Source: CF-161 sp035259145
GTDB taxonomy: Bacteria; Chloroflexota; Dormibacteria; Dormibacterales; Dormibacteraceae
DNA length: 41,897 nt
Direction: 5' to 3'
NCBI GenBank assembly: GCA_035259145.1
Contig: DATFWQ010000075.1
Location: 1 to 41,897 of the forward strand
The translations under genes and the position numbers were made by a program. Shown in pieces: positions 1 to 7,874 of this stretch (the first letter of the stretch is position 1; every line of letters starts with the position of its first letter). Below the pieces are notes generated by a model. The model did no database searches and was not told the DNA's origin. It saw only the letters and a program-made list of their open reading frames with translations.

Positions 1-761
1 CCATCTGCGTAGTCGAGGTGGTGGACGTCGTACGCGAATGGGTTGCGCTGGGCGAACCAGCCGCTGTCGGCCGGGAGCAGGTCCTCCGCCAGGTCGCGCC
101 GCGCATAGAGGAACGCAATCCCGGGGCTGCCCAGCAGGTACTTGAGAGTGCCGGTGACCAGCATGTCCACGCCGAGTTCTCGCACGTTGAAGGGCTCCGT
201 GCCCATGGACTGGAAGGCGTCGATGAGAAGGGACGCTCCGTGTGCGTGGGCCACCTCGGCCAGTCGCCTGACGTCGTTCTTCCAGCCGTTCCGGTAGCAG
301 ACGTGCGTCGTGGAGACCAGGGCCGTCGCACTGTCGATGACCGCCTCGAAGGCTGAGAGCGGAAGAACGTCTCCTTCGGCCCTGGCAAACTCGGTCTCCA
401 GGCCCCGCCGAGCCTGCGCCAGCCACACGTGGCCCACGGTGGGGAAGTCGAAGTCACTGGTCACCACCCTGGAGCGCCGGCGGGGGTCGAGGGCGCTGGC
501 AACCGCGTTGAGCGCCGTAGACGCGCTGAAGGTCACCGCCACCTCATCTGTGTCCGCGCCGATCAGTGCCGCGAACTCCCCCCGCAGCTCCTCCATACGC
601 TCGCACCAGAGCTCCCAGGGGTTGCCGTGCACGTGCCAGCTTGTGACGAATTCGCGCAGGGACGCTTCCACCGGCTCGGCCAGCGCCCCCTGCGAGCAGG
701 AGTTGAGATAGACCTTCTCGCGCAGGATGGGAAAGAGTGAGCGGAAGTCCTCAGGGCTCAC
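1..761 (-). CDS. Class V PLP aminotransferase / cysteine desulfurase-like protein, C-terminus beyond window
   Basis: Fold-type I PLP enzyme of the class V family (SufS, kynureninase and isopenicillin-N-epimerase relatives). Reading the minus strand from GTG 761 gives about 253 uninterrupted residues that run off the left edge, so the protein is cut by the window and not broken. Visible landmarks are an N-terminal YLNSCSQGAL, the STTHVCYRNG segment, LIDAFQS with the aspartate that should contact the PLP ring nitrogen (D181), and VTGTLKYLLG with the Schiff-base lysine K207. An in-frame TTG at 776 is an alternative start; neither start has a clear ribosome site. It is divergent from the ThDP decarboxylase genes and may supply their 2-oxo acid by transamination. 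That link is inferred from position only, and the substrate cannot be read from the sequence. Confidence 0.88.
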   Translation of the reverse strand, partial: MSPEDFRSLFPILREKVYLNSCSQGALAEPVEASLREFVTSWHVHGNPWELWCERMEELRGEFAALIGADTDEVAVTFSASTALNAVASALDPRRRSRVVTSDFDFPTVGHVWLAQARRGLETEFARAEGDVLPLSAFEAVIDSATALVSTTHVCYRNGWKNDVRRLAEVAHAHGASLLIDAFQSMGTEPFNVRELGVDMLVTGTLKYLLGSPGIAFLYARRDLAEDLLPADSGWFAQRNPFAYDVHHLDYAD

Positions 762-765
762 AGGG

Positions 766-795
766 TTGGGTTCCAAGCTATCGGCACAATACAAT
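766..795 (+). promoter_or_regulatory. Promoter of the decarboxylase-cyclase operon
   Basis: TTGGGT (766-771), an 18-bp spacer and TACAAT (790-795) resemble a housekeeping sigma promoter. Transcription would start about 4-6 nt before ATG 807, giving an almost leaderless mRNA. It lies in the 45-bp gap between divergent genes. Confidence 0.5.
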
Positions 796-806
796 GCGCC
801 GGGGAG

Positions 807-1406
807 ATGCCGGTTTCCGAAGCCCACTCGCGCGTGGTCTACGACGCCCTGAGGGCGTCGGGCGTGAAGGTGGTCAGCGCGCTGCCCGAGACCTGGCTGG
901 TGCACCTGATCCGCATGGCCGAAGACGACCCGAACATGATCCTGGTCCGCCTGGCCAAAGAGGAGGAGGGCGTCGGCGTCTCTATGGGCGCCCACTTCGC
1001 GGGCGTTCGCTCCGCTCTACTCATGCAGAACCATGGATTCCTGCAGGCGATCAACGGGATCGTGTCGGGAGCCATGCTCTACCACATGCCGCTGCTGCTC
1101 ATGATCTCGGACCGCGGCCATCTGGGTGAGAAGGATCCCTGGCAGACCGAGGGCGGCCGCTACACACGCCGCGTCCTGGACGCTCTCGGCATTGTGCACG
1201 ATGAGCTTCGAAACCCCGATGAGGTTGCCGTCAAGGTGGACAGGGCGATGACCCTGGCGCAGTCCTCCCTCTCGCCGGTGGCACTGCTGATGACGCGCTC
1301 GCTGATGTGGGAGGAGCCTCCCCCGCCCCCCGCCGGCCCACCCCCTGCGGCCGGCTTGGCGGCGCCCCGGGCCGCGGGAGAGCGCCCGGGTGGAAGCGGA
1401 GCATGA
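807..1406 (+). CDS. ThDP-dependent decarboxylase, alpha subunit (sulfopyruvate/phosphonopyruvate decarboxylase type)
   Basis: Pyrimidine-binding half of a split thiamine-diphosphate 2-oxo acid decarboxylase, 199 aa. It matches the ComD/sulfopyruvate decarboxylase alpha pattern: VVSALPETW near residue 22, the AKEEEGVGVSMGAH segment carrying the conserved glutamate that activates the cofactor, then LMQNHG and PLLLMISDRG. The last 30 residues are a Pro/Ala/Gly-rich tail not expected in the family. The stop overlaps the start of the beta subunit in an ATGA, so the subunits should be made in equal amounts. GGGGAG directly abuts the ATG, too close to act as a normal ribosome site. Members of this family act on 3-sulfopyruvate or phosphonopyruvate. 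Which of these, or another 3-substituted pyruvate, is used here is not decided by sequence. Confidence 0.85.
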   Translation: MPVSEAHSRVVYDALRASGVKVVSALPETWLVHLIRMAEDDPNMILVRLAKEEEGVGVSMGAHFAGVRSALLMQNHGFLQAINGIVSGAMLYHMPLLLMISDRGHLGEKDPWQTEGGRYTRRVLDALGIVHDELRNPDEVAVKVDRAMTLAQSSLSPVALLMTRSLMWEEPPPPPAGPPPAAGLAAPRAAGERPGGSGA

Positions 1407-1990
1407 CGCGCCTGGAGTGCCTGCGGGCGATCTACGAAGACATCCAGGACTGCGCGGTGGTCACGATCATGGGCGCGACCTCGGCCGAGCTGCACTCGCT
1501 TGGTCACCGTCCGAATTTCTTCTATCTCACGCACGCCATGGGCCTGGCCTCCTCGATAGGGCTCGGTCTCGCCCTATGTCAGCCCTCGCGCCGAGTTGTA
1601 GTGCTGGACGGTGACGGGTCCGTACTGATGAACCTTGGCGGATTGTCGACCCTCGCCCGCTACGGCCCCCGCAACATGGTGGAGATCATCTTCGACAATG
1701 AGAGCCTCCTCTCCGTAGGCGGATTCCCGACCGCCACCGCGACCGGGACCGACCTGGCGGCCTGCGCCCGTGGAGCCGGCATCGACAACACGGTGACCGC
1801 GCGCAACGCCGACGACTTCGTCTCGGCCGTTCGAGCTGCTCTGGCCGGCGAGAAGCTTGCCTGCATCGTGGCCAAGGTCGAAGCTGTCGGCCCGGCCGGC
1901 TACATCGTCGACACCCACATGCTCGAGGATCGCTTCATGTTCGCTCGCGCCATGCGCCAGCCGCCACAGAACGGAGGGAAGATGCCGTGA
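1403..1990 (+). CDS. ThDP-dependent decarboxylase, beta subunit (sulfopyruvate/phosphonopyruvate decarboxylase type)
   Basis: Diphosphate-binding half of the split decarboxylase, 195 aa. The Mg-ThDP motif begins at GDGSVLMNLGG and ends at IIFDNES, the usual GDG-N spacing. YLTHAMGLASSIGLGLAL before it is typical of the family. The frame is open upstream to 1307, but ATG 1403, which overlaps the alpha-subunit stop by 4 bp, gives a protein that begins where homologues begin. Together with the alpha subunit it should decarboxylate a 2-oxo acid to an aldehyde in the cytoplasm. Its own stop overlaps the GTG of the cyclase gene, so all three proteins are translationally coupled. Confidence 0.87.
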   Translation: MTRLECLRAIYEDIQDCAVVTIMGATSAELHSLGHRPNFFYLTHAMGLASSIGLGLALCQPSRRVVVLDGDGSVLMNLGGLSTLARYGPRNMVEIIFDNESLLSVGGFPTATATGTDLAACARGAGIDNTVTARNADDFVSAVRAALAGEKLACIVAKVEAVGPAGYIVDTHMLEDRFMFARAMRQPPQNGGKMP

Positions 1991-2760
1991 CCGCTCTCGC
2001 CTCACTCGTCGACGGACTCGCCGCCGGGCGTGTCCGTGTCATCGACCTGACCCAGCCCCTGTCCGAGAAGACGCCCATCCTCCAGCTGCCCCCACCGTTC
2101 GCAAACACGCCGGGATGGACGACACACGAGATCTCCCGCTACGACGAGCGAGGCCCGGCCTGGTACTGGAACTGGTTCGAGGGTGGTGAACACGTGGGCA
2201 CGCACTTCGACGCGCCCAACCACTGGATCACCGGCCGCGACCGGGAGGACGTGGCCTCGGTATCGACATCACGGCTCGTAGGACCGGCAGTGGTCATCGA
2301 CAAGTCTCGGGAGGCCGCCGGCCACTCGGACTACCTGCTCAGCGTCGACGACATCCGCGCCTTCGAGGCTCAGCACGGGCCGCTGCCGCAGAGCTGCTGG
2401 CTGCTCTACCGCACGGGCTGGGACGCCCGTGCGCACGACGCGGAGGCGTTCCGAAATGCCGACGAGACAGGCCCACATTCACCTGGCATCGAGCCTGAGT
2501 GCGCGCGCTGGCTGGCCGAGGAATCACCGGTGATCGGCGTCGGGGTGGAGACGGTGGGCACGGACGCGGGAGTGGCGCACTCCTTCGAGCCGGCCTTCCC
2601 CTGCCACCACTTCATGCTTGGAGCCGGCAAGTACGGGCTGACGCAGCTCGCGAACCTGGCACAGCTGCCGCCGGTCGGGGCCGTCCTGGTGGTGCTGCCG
2701 CTGAGGCTGGTCAACGGATCGGGCAGTCCCTGCCGGGCGATCGCGCTCGTGGAGGGATGA
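1987..2760 (+). CDS. Cyclase-family metal-dependent hydrolase (kynurenine formamidase-like)
   Basis: 257-aa member of the cyclase/kynurenine formamidase family (Pfam Cyclase). The diagnostic metal-binding motif HVGTHFDAPNHW lies near residue 74, and a second cluster, ETVGTDAG...FPCHHFML, follows near residues 186-210. Family members hydrolyse amide, ester or lactone bonds using Zn or Mn. GTG 1987 overlaps the decarboxylase beta stop (GTGA), so this is the third gene of one operon. An enzyme opening a lactone or amide next to a 2-oxo acid decarboxylase and an aminotransferase suggests a short catabolic route. No substrate can be named. It ends 144 bp before the oppositely oriented toxin gene. 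Confidence 0.88.
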   Translation: MTALASLVDGLAAGRVRVIDLTQPLSEKTPILQLPPPFANTPGWTTHEISRYDERGPAWYWNWFEGGEHVGTHFDAPNHWITGRDREDVASVSTSRLVGPAVVIDKSREAAGHSDYLLSVDDIRAFEAQHGPLPQSCWLLYRTGWDARAHDAEAFRNADETGPHSPGIEPECARWLAEESPVIGVGVETVGTDAGVAHSFEPAFPCHHFMLGAGKYGLTQLANLAQLPPVGAVLVVLPLRLVNGSGSPCRAIALVEG

Positions 2761-2904
2761 TGCCGTCGGGCGTACCGGAGACGGATCAAGCCGGTCCTTA
2801 GGCATCGGCGCCAGCCCGTGAGCCGGCACGCTCACACGCCGGTCTATGTGCCTACGTGATGGCACTCGGCCGGCGCGATGAGGCTCCGACCGTTTTGCTG
2901 GGTC

Positions 2905-3306
2905 TCAACGAGGCGACCTGACCGACAGCCCTTGCTGCCGCGCAGCTTCGACCAGGCGCTCGTCGTAGGCGACGAAGACACCGAGGTCAGATCCCAGGGA
3001 CAGCGCGGCAGCCAGATGGATGCAATCCAGCGATCGCAATTCGGGTGGGTTCAAGGTCGCCGCATAGTCGAGCAGCGGCTCGGTCATGTGGACCAGGTCG
3101 ATGCCGGCCAGTTGCTGACGAGCCGGCGCGAGGTACTGAGGATGGTGGCGGCGTGCAGCACGCACGCCTTCGGTTCTGAGCAGCGCGGCAGACGCCCACC
3201 GTGGCCAGCGCGTCAGGTAACCGACCAGTGCAGCTGATTCGGGTTCGGTTACAACCAGCTTCACGAAAGCCGAGCTGTCGATGTAGGCGACGCTGCTAGC
3301 GTTCAT
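2905..3306 (-). CDS. vapC: PIN-domain toxin, VapC family
   Basis: 133-aa PIN-domain ribonuclease, toxin of a type II toxin-antitoxin pair. The four acidic positions of the Mg-dependent active site are visible: aspartate in YIDSSAFVKL near residue 9, glutamate in RTEGVRAARR, aspartate in LRSLDCIHLAAAL and the last in YDERL. VapC toxins cleave tRNA or rRNA; the target here is unknown. Its start lies 11 bp inside the end of the antitoxin gene, the usual co-translated arrangement in which antitoxin comes first. Length and motif spacing are normal, so the toxin looks intact. Confidence 0.9.
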   Translation of the reverse strand: MNASSVAYIDSSAFVKLVVTEPESAALVGYLTRWPRWASAALLRTEGVRAARRHHPQYLAPARQQLAGIDLVHMTEPLLDYAATLNPPELRSLDCIHLAAALSLGSDLGVFVAYDERLVEAARQQGLSVRSPR

Positions 3307-3580
3307 CGGCTCGCATATCGGTCAGGATCTCCGAGGGCAGCTTCTGGCCACGCACGGCAGGAAGCGGAAGGCCGAGTTCTGCCATCAACTCGCGTGGGTC
3401 GTGCCTAGCCGCCGTGACCCTCCCCTCGACGATCATCTGGTCGAGGGTGCCTGGTCGCAGCGGCACGATACGTGCCACGGGATGGCCATGGTCGGTCACC
3501 TCCATCACCTCTCCATTGGCAACACGACGCATAACCGCGCTGGTCTTCTGCTTCAGTTCGCGTATCCCGATCCTGTCCAT
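3296..3580 (-). CDS. vapB: Antitoxin, Phd/YefM (VapB-type)
   Basis: 94-aa antitoxin. The N-terminal half, MDRIGIRELKQKTSAVMRR followed by VTDHGHPVARIVPL, is the Phd/YefM DNA-binding fold that represses its own promoter. The C-terminal half (EGRVTAAR... onwards) should wrap the PIN toxin. An open frame continues 7 codons upstream, but ATG 3580 matches family starts and follows a good -10 box (TACAAT, 3595-3590) by 9 nt. The gene overlaps vapC by 11 bp. Confidence 0.88.
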   Translation of the reverse strand: MDRIGIRELKQKTSAVMRRVANGEVMEVTDHGHPVARIVPLRPGTLDQMIVEGRVTAARHDPRELMAELGLPLPAVRGQKLPSEILTDMRADER

Positions 3581-3583
3581 TGT

Positions 3584-3619
3584 GGCTACATTGTAACCCA
3601 ATCAGACCACAAAGTAGCC
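3584..3619 (-). promoter_or_regulatory. vapBC promoter with inverted repeat
   Basis: On the minus strand a TACAAT box (3595-3590) sits 9 nt before the vapB start. The six-base arms GGCTAC (3619-3614) and GTAGCC (3589-3584) form an inverted repeat flanking it, with a second pair TTGTGG/CCACAA offset from the first. This is where an autoregulating Phd-type antitoxin would be expected to bind. The operator role is inferred. Confidence 0.45.
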
Positions 3620-3694
3620 CATTTGCTTTATCTAGGCGCCACGCTTCAGCGTTTGCCGGAGCCCGGGCGCGGGTGGCGAGGAGAGGAGAGGCAT

Positions 3695-3763
3695 TGGACC
3701 AATTGCCGGCGGTGGGCCCTGTTGGAATGCCTCCGACAGGGCCATTCCCCGGCACTTGGTCCA
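3695..3763. repeat. Imperfect two-stem palindrome, 69 nt
   Basis: Outer arms of 15 nt (3695-3709 and 3749-3763) pair with one mismatch. Inner arms GGCCCTGT/ACAGGGCC (3715-3722 and 3736-3743) pair perfectly around a 13-nt loop. It lies alone in the 208-bp gap between the dehydratase stop and vapB. No T-tract follows on either strand, so it is not a standard intrinsic terminator. It could be a small palindromic repeat, a miniature inverted-repeat element or a structured RNA. Confidence 0.7.
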
Positions 3764-3788
3764 CTCGGGGCGCCGGACGCTTAAGTAT

Positions 3789-4787
3789 TCAGCCGGCAGA
3801 GGCAGTCAGGATTCTGGCCAGCGTGCTCGCGTCGATGCTGCCGCCCGAGACGATGCAGGCGATGCGCCGGCCTCTCACGCGTCCTGACACGGCGGCCGCC
3901 ACAGCCGCCGCCCCCGCGCCCTCAGCTATCACGTGGGTCCGCGCCGCCAGCAGGCGCACCGCCGCAGCCACTTCGTCCAGGCTGACGACAACGCTGCCGT
4001 CCAGCAGCACCTGGGCACGCTCCAGCATGCTCGCAAAGACGGTCTTGCTCCCGATGCCATCCACAAAGGAGGGCTGGTAATCGACGGTCGCCGGACTGCC
4101 GGCGGCCAGCGACGCGGTGAGCGGGGCCCCTGTCTCCACCTCGACCGCCAAAACACGGCAGGACGGCCGCAGTGCCTTCACCGCGGACGCGATCCCGCAT
4201 GCCAGGCCGCCACCGCCCCATGGCACCAGGACGGCGTCCGCGTCCGGCAGGTCGTCGATCAGCTCCAGCCCGATGGTGCCGTTGCCGGCCATCACCCGCT
4301 CGTCATCAAAGGCGTGAACGAAGGTGCCGTCCAGGTCGGGCCGGCCCCGATCCACGAAGGTCTGCCACCACTCGTCGAAGGGCACCTTGACCACACGCCC
4401 GCCGAGCCGTTCGACGGCCCTTATCTTCGCCTCAGGCGCGTGATCGGGCGCGACGACCGTGCACGCCAGGCCAAGCCTGCGCGCGTTCCACGCGACGCCC
4501 TGAGCCATGTTGCCGGCGCTGGCTGTCACAACACCCCGCGCGAGCTCTTGCGGGCTCATCTGCGCCATCGCGTTGGCGGCGCCCCGAATCTTGAACGAAC
4601 CGACGGGCTGCAGCACCTCCAGCTTGAGCCAGACCTCCGCTTCTGGGTCTACGCCCACCTCCTCAAACGGGCCTGGTCCAGGCCGCGGCATACGACCGGC
4701 GTCGTGGTCCAGCCGGACCAGAGGCGTGCGGACGGCGGCGCCGGCGATGCGCTCGCGTGCCGCGCGGACTGCTTCCAGCCGAATCAC
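3789..4787 (-). CDS. PLP-dependent serine/threonine dehydratase family protein
   Basis: 332-aa fold-type II PLP enzyme of the threonine dehydratase/serine racemase group, lacking the C-terminal ACT regulatory domain of biosynthetic IlvA. The Schiff-base lysine is K66 in VGSFKIRGA. The phosphate-binding glycine loop is WGGGGLACG near residue 195, and SGGSID near the C-terminus contacts the pyridine nitrogen. Residues 31-50 are an insertion rich in Pro and Gly. The frame is open further upstream, but GTG 4787 overlaps the stop of the aldo/keto reductase in GTGA and starts at the family position. It should deaminate a hydroxy amino acid to a 2-oxo acid in the cytoplasm; racemase or hydroxyaspartate activity is equally possible. 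Confidence 0.85.
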   Translation of the reverse strand: MIRLEAVRAARERIAGAAVRTPLVRLDHDAGRMPRPGPGPFEEVGVDPEAEVWLKLEVLQPVGSFKIRGAANAMAQMSPQELARGVVTASAGNMAQGVAWNARRLGLACTVVAPDHAPEAKIRAVERLGGRVVKVPFDEWWQTFVDRGRPDLDGTFVHAFDDERVMAGNGTIGLELIDDLPDADAVLVPWGGGGLACGIASAVKALRPSCRVLAVEVETGAPLTASLAAGSPATVDYQPSFVDGIGSKTVFASMLERAQVLLDGSVVVSLDEVAAAVRLLAARTHVIAEGAGAAAVAAAVSGRVRGRRIACIVSGGSIDASTLARILTASAG

Positions 4788-5770
4788 GATGCGCGCGCCG
4801 CTTCCATCCGGTCCAGGATGCGATCCCGGTCTTCGGCCGTCAACGCCACCGGTAACGACTCCTCGGCGGGGGCGAACTGATCGAGCGACCGCGGCCCGAT
4901 GAGGGCCGCCGTCACCTGGGGGTGCGAGTGCACCCAGGCCAGCGCCAGGGCTCCCATCGAGACGCCCCATTGACCAGCCTCGGCCCTCAGCGCGTCGATC
5001 GCGCGAAACGTACTCGCGGTCAGCAGGGTCTCATAGGGCTGCGGGCGTAGCGTCATCCTCGAGCCGGGCGGATAATCCCCCTCGAGCGCGTACTTGCCGG
5101 TGAGAAAGCCGCCAGCCAGCGGGCTGAATGGGGTGACAGCGAGGCCCTGGTCTTCAGCCAGCGGCAGAATCTCGCTCTCGATGCCTCGATTCAGGAGGTT
5201 GTACTCGTTCTGCACCCCCTCGTAGCGTGCGAGGTCACGGCGATCTGAGATCCAGAGCGCTTTGGTCAGACGCCATGCCTCGATGTTGCTCGCGGCCACG
5301 TACCGCACCTTGCCCTGGTGAATCAGGCCGTCGAGCGCTCGCAGCGTCTCGTCCAGTGGCGTCGACGGGTCGACCTCGTGCGTGACGTAGAGGTCGAGCC
5401 AGTCGGTCTGCAGACGCCGGAGCGAATCCTCGACCGCCCGCATGATGTGGCGACGGGACAGACCTTCATCGTTCGGTCCTGGTCCCATGCGGTTGAACAC
5501 CTTGGTCGAGAGCACGACCTGGTCGCGCGTTCCGCGGGAGCGCAGCCAGCCCCCCACCATCTCCTCGGAACGTCCTCCCCCATAGCTGTCTGCTGTATCG
5601 AAGTAATTGATGCCGAGGTCCGCCGCCCGGTCCATGATGGCGAAGGCGATCGCTTCGTCCTCACCCCGCCCGAACAGCGACGGCTCGGAGCCGACCCCGC
5701 CGAACCCTCCGCAGCCAAGCCCCAGCTTCGAAACCTTGAGCCCGGTCCGGCCGAAGTTGCGGTACTCCAC
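4784..5770 (-). CDS. Aldo/keto reductase
   Basis: 328-aa NAD(P)H-dependent carbonyl reductase with a TIM barrel. The catalytic tetrad is complete: D58 and Y63 in YFDTADSYGGG, K90 in LSTKV and H131 in YVTHEVD. YVAASNI and QNEYNLL follow as in the AKR11/AKR12 or YhdN-like groups. It starts at GTG 5770, 9 nt after a TAAACT box (5785-5780), so its transcript should be almost leaderless. The stop overlaps the dehydratase start by 4 bp, making a two-gene operon. The physiological aldehyde or ketone cannot be assigned. Confidence 0.92.
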   Translation of the reverse strand: MEYRNFGRTGLKVSKLGLGCGGFGGVGSEPSLFGRGEDEAIAFAIMDRAADLGINYFDTADSYGGGRSEEMVGGWLRSRGTRDQVVLSTKVFNRMGPGPNDEGLSRRHIMRAVEDSLRRLQTDWLDLYVTHEVDPSTPLDETLRALDGLIHQGKVRYVAASNIEAWRLTKALWISDRRDLARYEGVQNEYNLLNRGIESEILPLAEDQGLAVTPFSPLAGGFLTGKYALEGDYPPGSRMTLRPQPYETLLTASTFRAIDALRAEAGQWGVSMGALALAWVHSHPQVTAALIGPRSLDQFAPAEESLPVALTAEDRDRILDRMEAARAS

Positions 5771-5837
5771 CGCGGCAGCAGTTTAGGGCCTGCCAGGACT
5801 TGAAGTCGCGGCGCTGGACTGAAGGCCGGAGTAACGG

Positions 5838-7874
5838 TCAGCGAATCAACGAGCTCGTCGCCACCAGGCCCGCGATCAGGATCGCGATGATGTTTACGAC
5901 CTTGATCATGGGATTGATCGCAGGGCCGGCAGTGTCCTTGTAAGGGTCTCCCACCGTGTCGCCCGTCACAGCGGCCTTGTGTGCTTCCGAGCCCTTGCCG
6001 CCGAGGTTGCCCTCTTCGATGAACTTCTTGGCGTTGTCCCAGGCTGCTCCACCGCTGGTCATGAACAGGGCCACGAACAGGCCTGTGACGATGGCTCCGA
6101 TCAGCATGCCGCCAAGCGTCTGAGGACCGAGTAGAAGGCCCACCGCGATCGGGGCCACGACCGGTATCAGGCCAGGCAGGATCATCTCCCGCTGCGCCGC
6201 CGCGGTCACGATGCGGACCGCCGGTCCGTATTCGGGCTTGGCCCTGCCGTCCATGATGCCTTCGATCTCGCGGAACTGGCGGCGGACCTCCTCCACTACC
6301 AGCCCACCGGCCCGACCCACGGCGAGAATTGCGAGCGATCCGAACAGGAAGGGCAGGATACCGCCGAGGAACAGGCCGACGATCACGTGTGGGTCGCTCA
6401 GGTCGAAGCTGAGCCGCCTGCCATGCTTGACCAGCTCTTGCGTGTAGGAGTTGAACAGAACCAGTGCGGCCAGCCCAGCCGAGCCGATCGCGTAACCCTT
6501 GGTGACCGCCTTTGTGGTGTTGCCGACCGCGTCCAGCCGGTCGGTAACAGCCCGCACCTGCGGCGGCAGGTCGGCCATCTCGGCGATTCCGCCGGCGTTG
6601 TCGGTTATGGGGCCGTACGAGTCGATGGCGACCACGATGCCCGTCATCGACAGTAGGGCGACGGCGGCGATGGCGATGCCGTACAGGCCCGCAAGAGTGA
6701 AGCTGATCAGGATGCCGGCGCCGATTGCCACGACAGGCAGCGCCGTGGCCATCATGCCTATCGCGGATCCCGCGATGATGTTCGTGGCGTGACCGGTGAT
6801 CGACTGCCTGGCGATCAGGTGCACCGGCCAGTAACGGGTCTCGGTGAAGAACTCCGTGATCGCGACGATCAGGATCGTGGTGACGATGCCGACCACGCCA
6901 CACCAGAAGAGGTTGTGCGGATCCGGGACACCCGGAACCGGCTTCAGGTAGGCATTGGCGACAAATGCGTCGGTGACCAGGAAAAAACCGACGAGCGCGA
7001 TAACGGCCGCCACGACCAGGCCGGCGTACAGACCGCCCATGATCCAGCGCGGGAAGTACAGCCGGACCGCCATGGCGCCCACCACGGAGCCCACGATGGA
7101 TACAGCGCCCAGCATGAGCGGGTAGACGACCCAGGCCACATTGTTGAAGAGCAGCGAGCCCAGCAGCATGGCCGCCACCATCGTGACGGCATATGTCTCG
7201 AAGAGGTCGGCCGCCATTCCTGCGCAGTCGCCGACGTTGTCGCCGACGTTGTCGGCGATTACCGCCGGGTTGCGAGGGTCATCCTCAGGGATGCCGGCTT
7301 CGACCTTGCCGACGAGGTCGGCGCCCACGTCTGCCGCCTTGGTATAGATGCCACCGCCGAGACGTGCGAACACAGAGACCAGAGAAGCACCAAAGCCGAG
7401 ACCGACCAGGGCGTCCAGGTTGTGCGTGACGAAATAGGAGACGGAGACACCCAGCAGGCCCAGGCCGACGACCATGAAGCCGGTAACGGCGCCGCCACGG
7501 AAGGCGATCGCCAGCGCCTTGCCCAATCCATTGCGGGCCGCTTCGGCGGTGCGCATGTTGGCCCGAACCGAAACGTTCATGCCAACGTACCCGGCCGTGG
7601 CGGAGCAAGCCGCACCGATCAGGTAGAGGACAGCAGTCACCGGGCCCAGGGTGACGCCGATGATGATCGCGACGACGATGCCGATGACCGCGATCACGGT
7701 GTACTGCCGATTCAGATACGCCGCGGCACCTTCCTGGATGGCGGAGGCGATCTCGATCATTCGTTGACTGCCGGGCGCCTGGCGGAGCACGGCAGCGGTG
7801 AGCAGCACCGCGAACAGGACAGCGATGGCACCTCCCCCAATCGCCCAAAGCACGTACGAGTCCATCAAATTCAC
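5838..7874 (-). CDS. hppA: K+-independent proton-translocating membrane pyrophosphatase
   Basis: 678-aa, roughly 16-helix membrane enzyme that couples pyrophosphate hydrolysis to proton export. The substrate motif ADVGADLVGKVEAGIPEDD and the acidic DNVGDNVGDCAGMAADL are intact, as is the C-terminal GDTVGDPYKDTAGPAINP. The GNTTKAVTKG motif carries lysine where K+-dependent enzymes have alanine, so established knowledge places it in the K+-independent H+-pumping class. GTG 7874 overlaps the upstream small ORF stop (GTGA); ATG 7865 behind GAGAGG is the alternative. It is last in the GldA-GldF-GldG-like operon. Expected role: save energy from biosynthetic PPi and maintain proton-motive force under stress. 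Confidence 0.95.
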   Translation of the reverse strand: MNLMDSYVLWAIGGGAIAVLFAVLLTAAVLRQAPGSQRMIEIASAIQEGAAAYLNRQYTVIAVIGIVVAIIIGVTLGPVTAVLYLIGAACSATAGYVGMNVSVRANMRTAEAARNGLGKALAIAFRGGAVTGFMVVGLGLLGVSVSYFVTHNLDALVGLGFGASLVSVFARLGGGIYTKAADVGADLVGKVEAGIPEDDPRNPAVIADNVGDNVGDCAGMAADLFETYAVTMVAAMLLGSLLFNNVAWVVYPLMLGAVSIVGSVVGAMAVRLYFPRWIMGGLYAGLVVAAVIALVGFFLVTDAFVANAYLKPVPGVPDPHNLFWCGVVGIVTTILIVAITEFFTETRYWPVHLIARQSITGHATNIIAGSAIGMMATALPVVAIGAGILISFTLAGLYGIAIAAVALLSMTGIVVAIDSYGPITDNAGGIAEMADLPPQVRAVTDRLDAVGNTTKAVTKGYAIGSAGLAALVLFNSYTQELVKHGRRLSFDLSDPHVIVGLFLGGILPFLFGSLAILAVGRAGGLVVEEVRRQFREIEGIMDGRAKPEYGPAVRIVTAAAQREMILPGLIPVVAPIAVGLLLGPQTLGGMLIGAIVTGLFVALFMTSGGAAWDNAKKFIEEGNLGGKGSEAHKAAVTGDTVGDPYKDTAGPAINPMIKVVNIIAILIAGLVATSSLIR

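Noticed and set aside
3933..4880. 315-codon plus-strand frame opposite the dehydratase gene
   Set aside because: Antisense shadow; the minus strand encodes a complete PLP enzyme with all motifs.
5771..6903. Long minus-strand open frame with Arg/Gly/His-rich translation across hppA
   Set aside because: Its composition is typical of an out-of-frame reading of high-GC coding DNA; the hppA frame has full family motifs.
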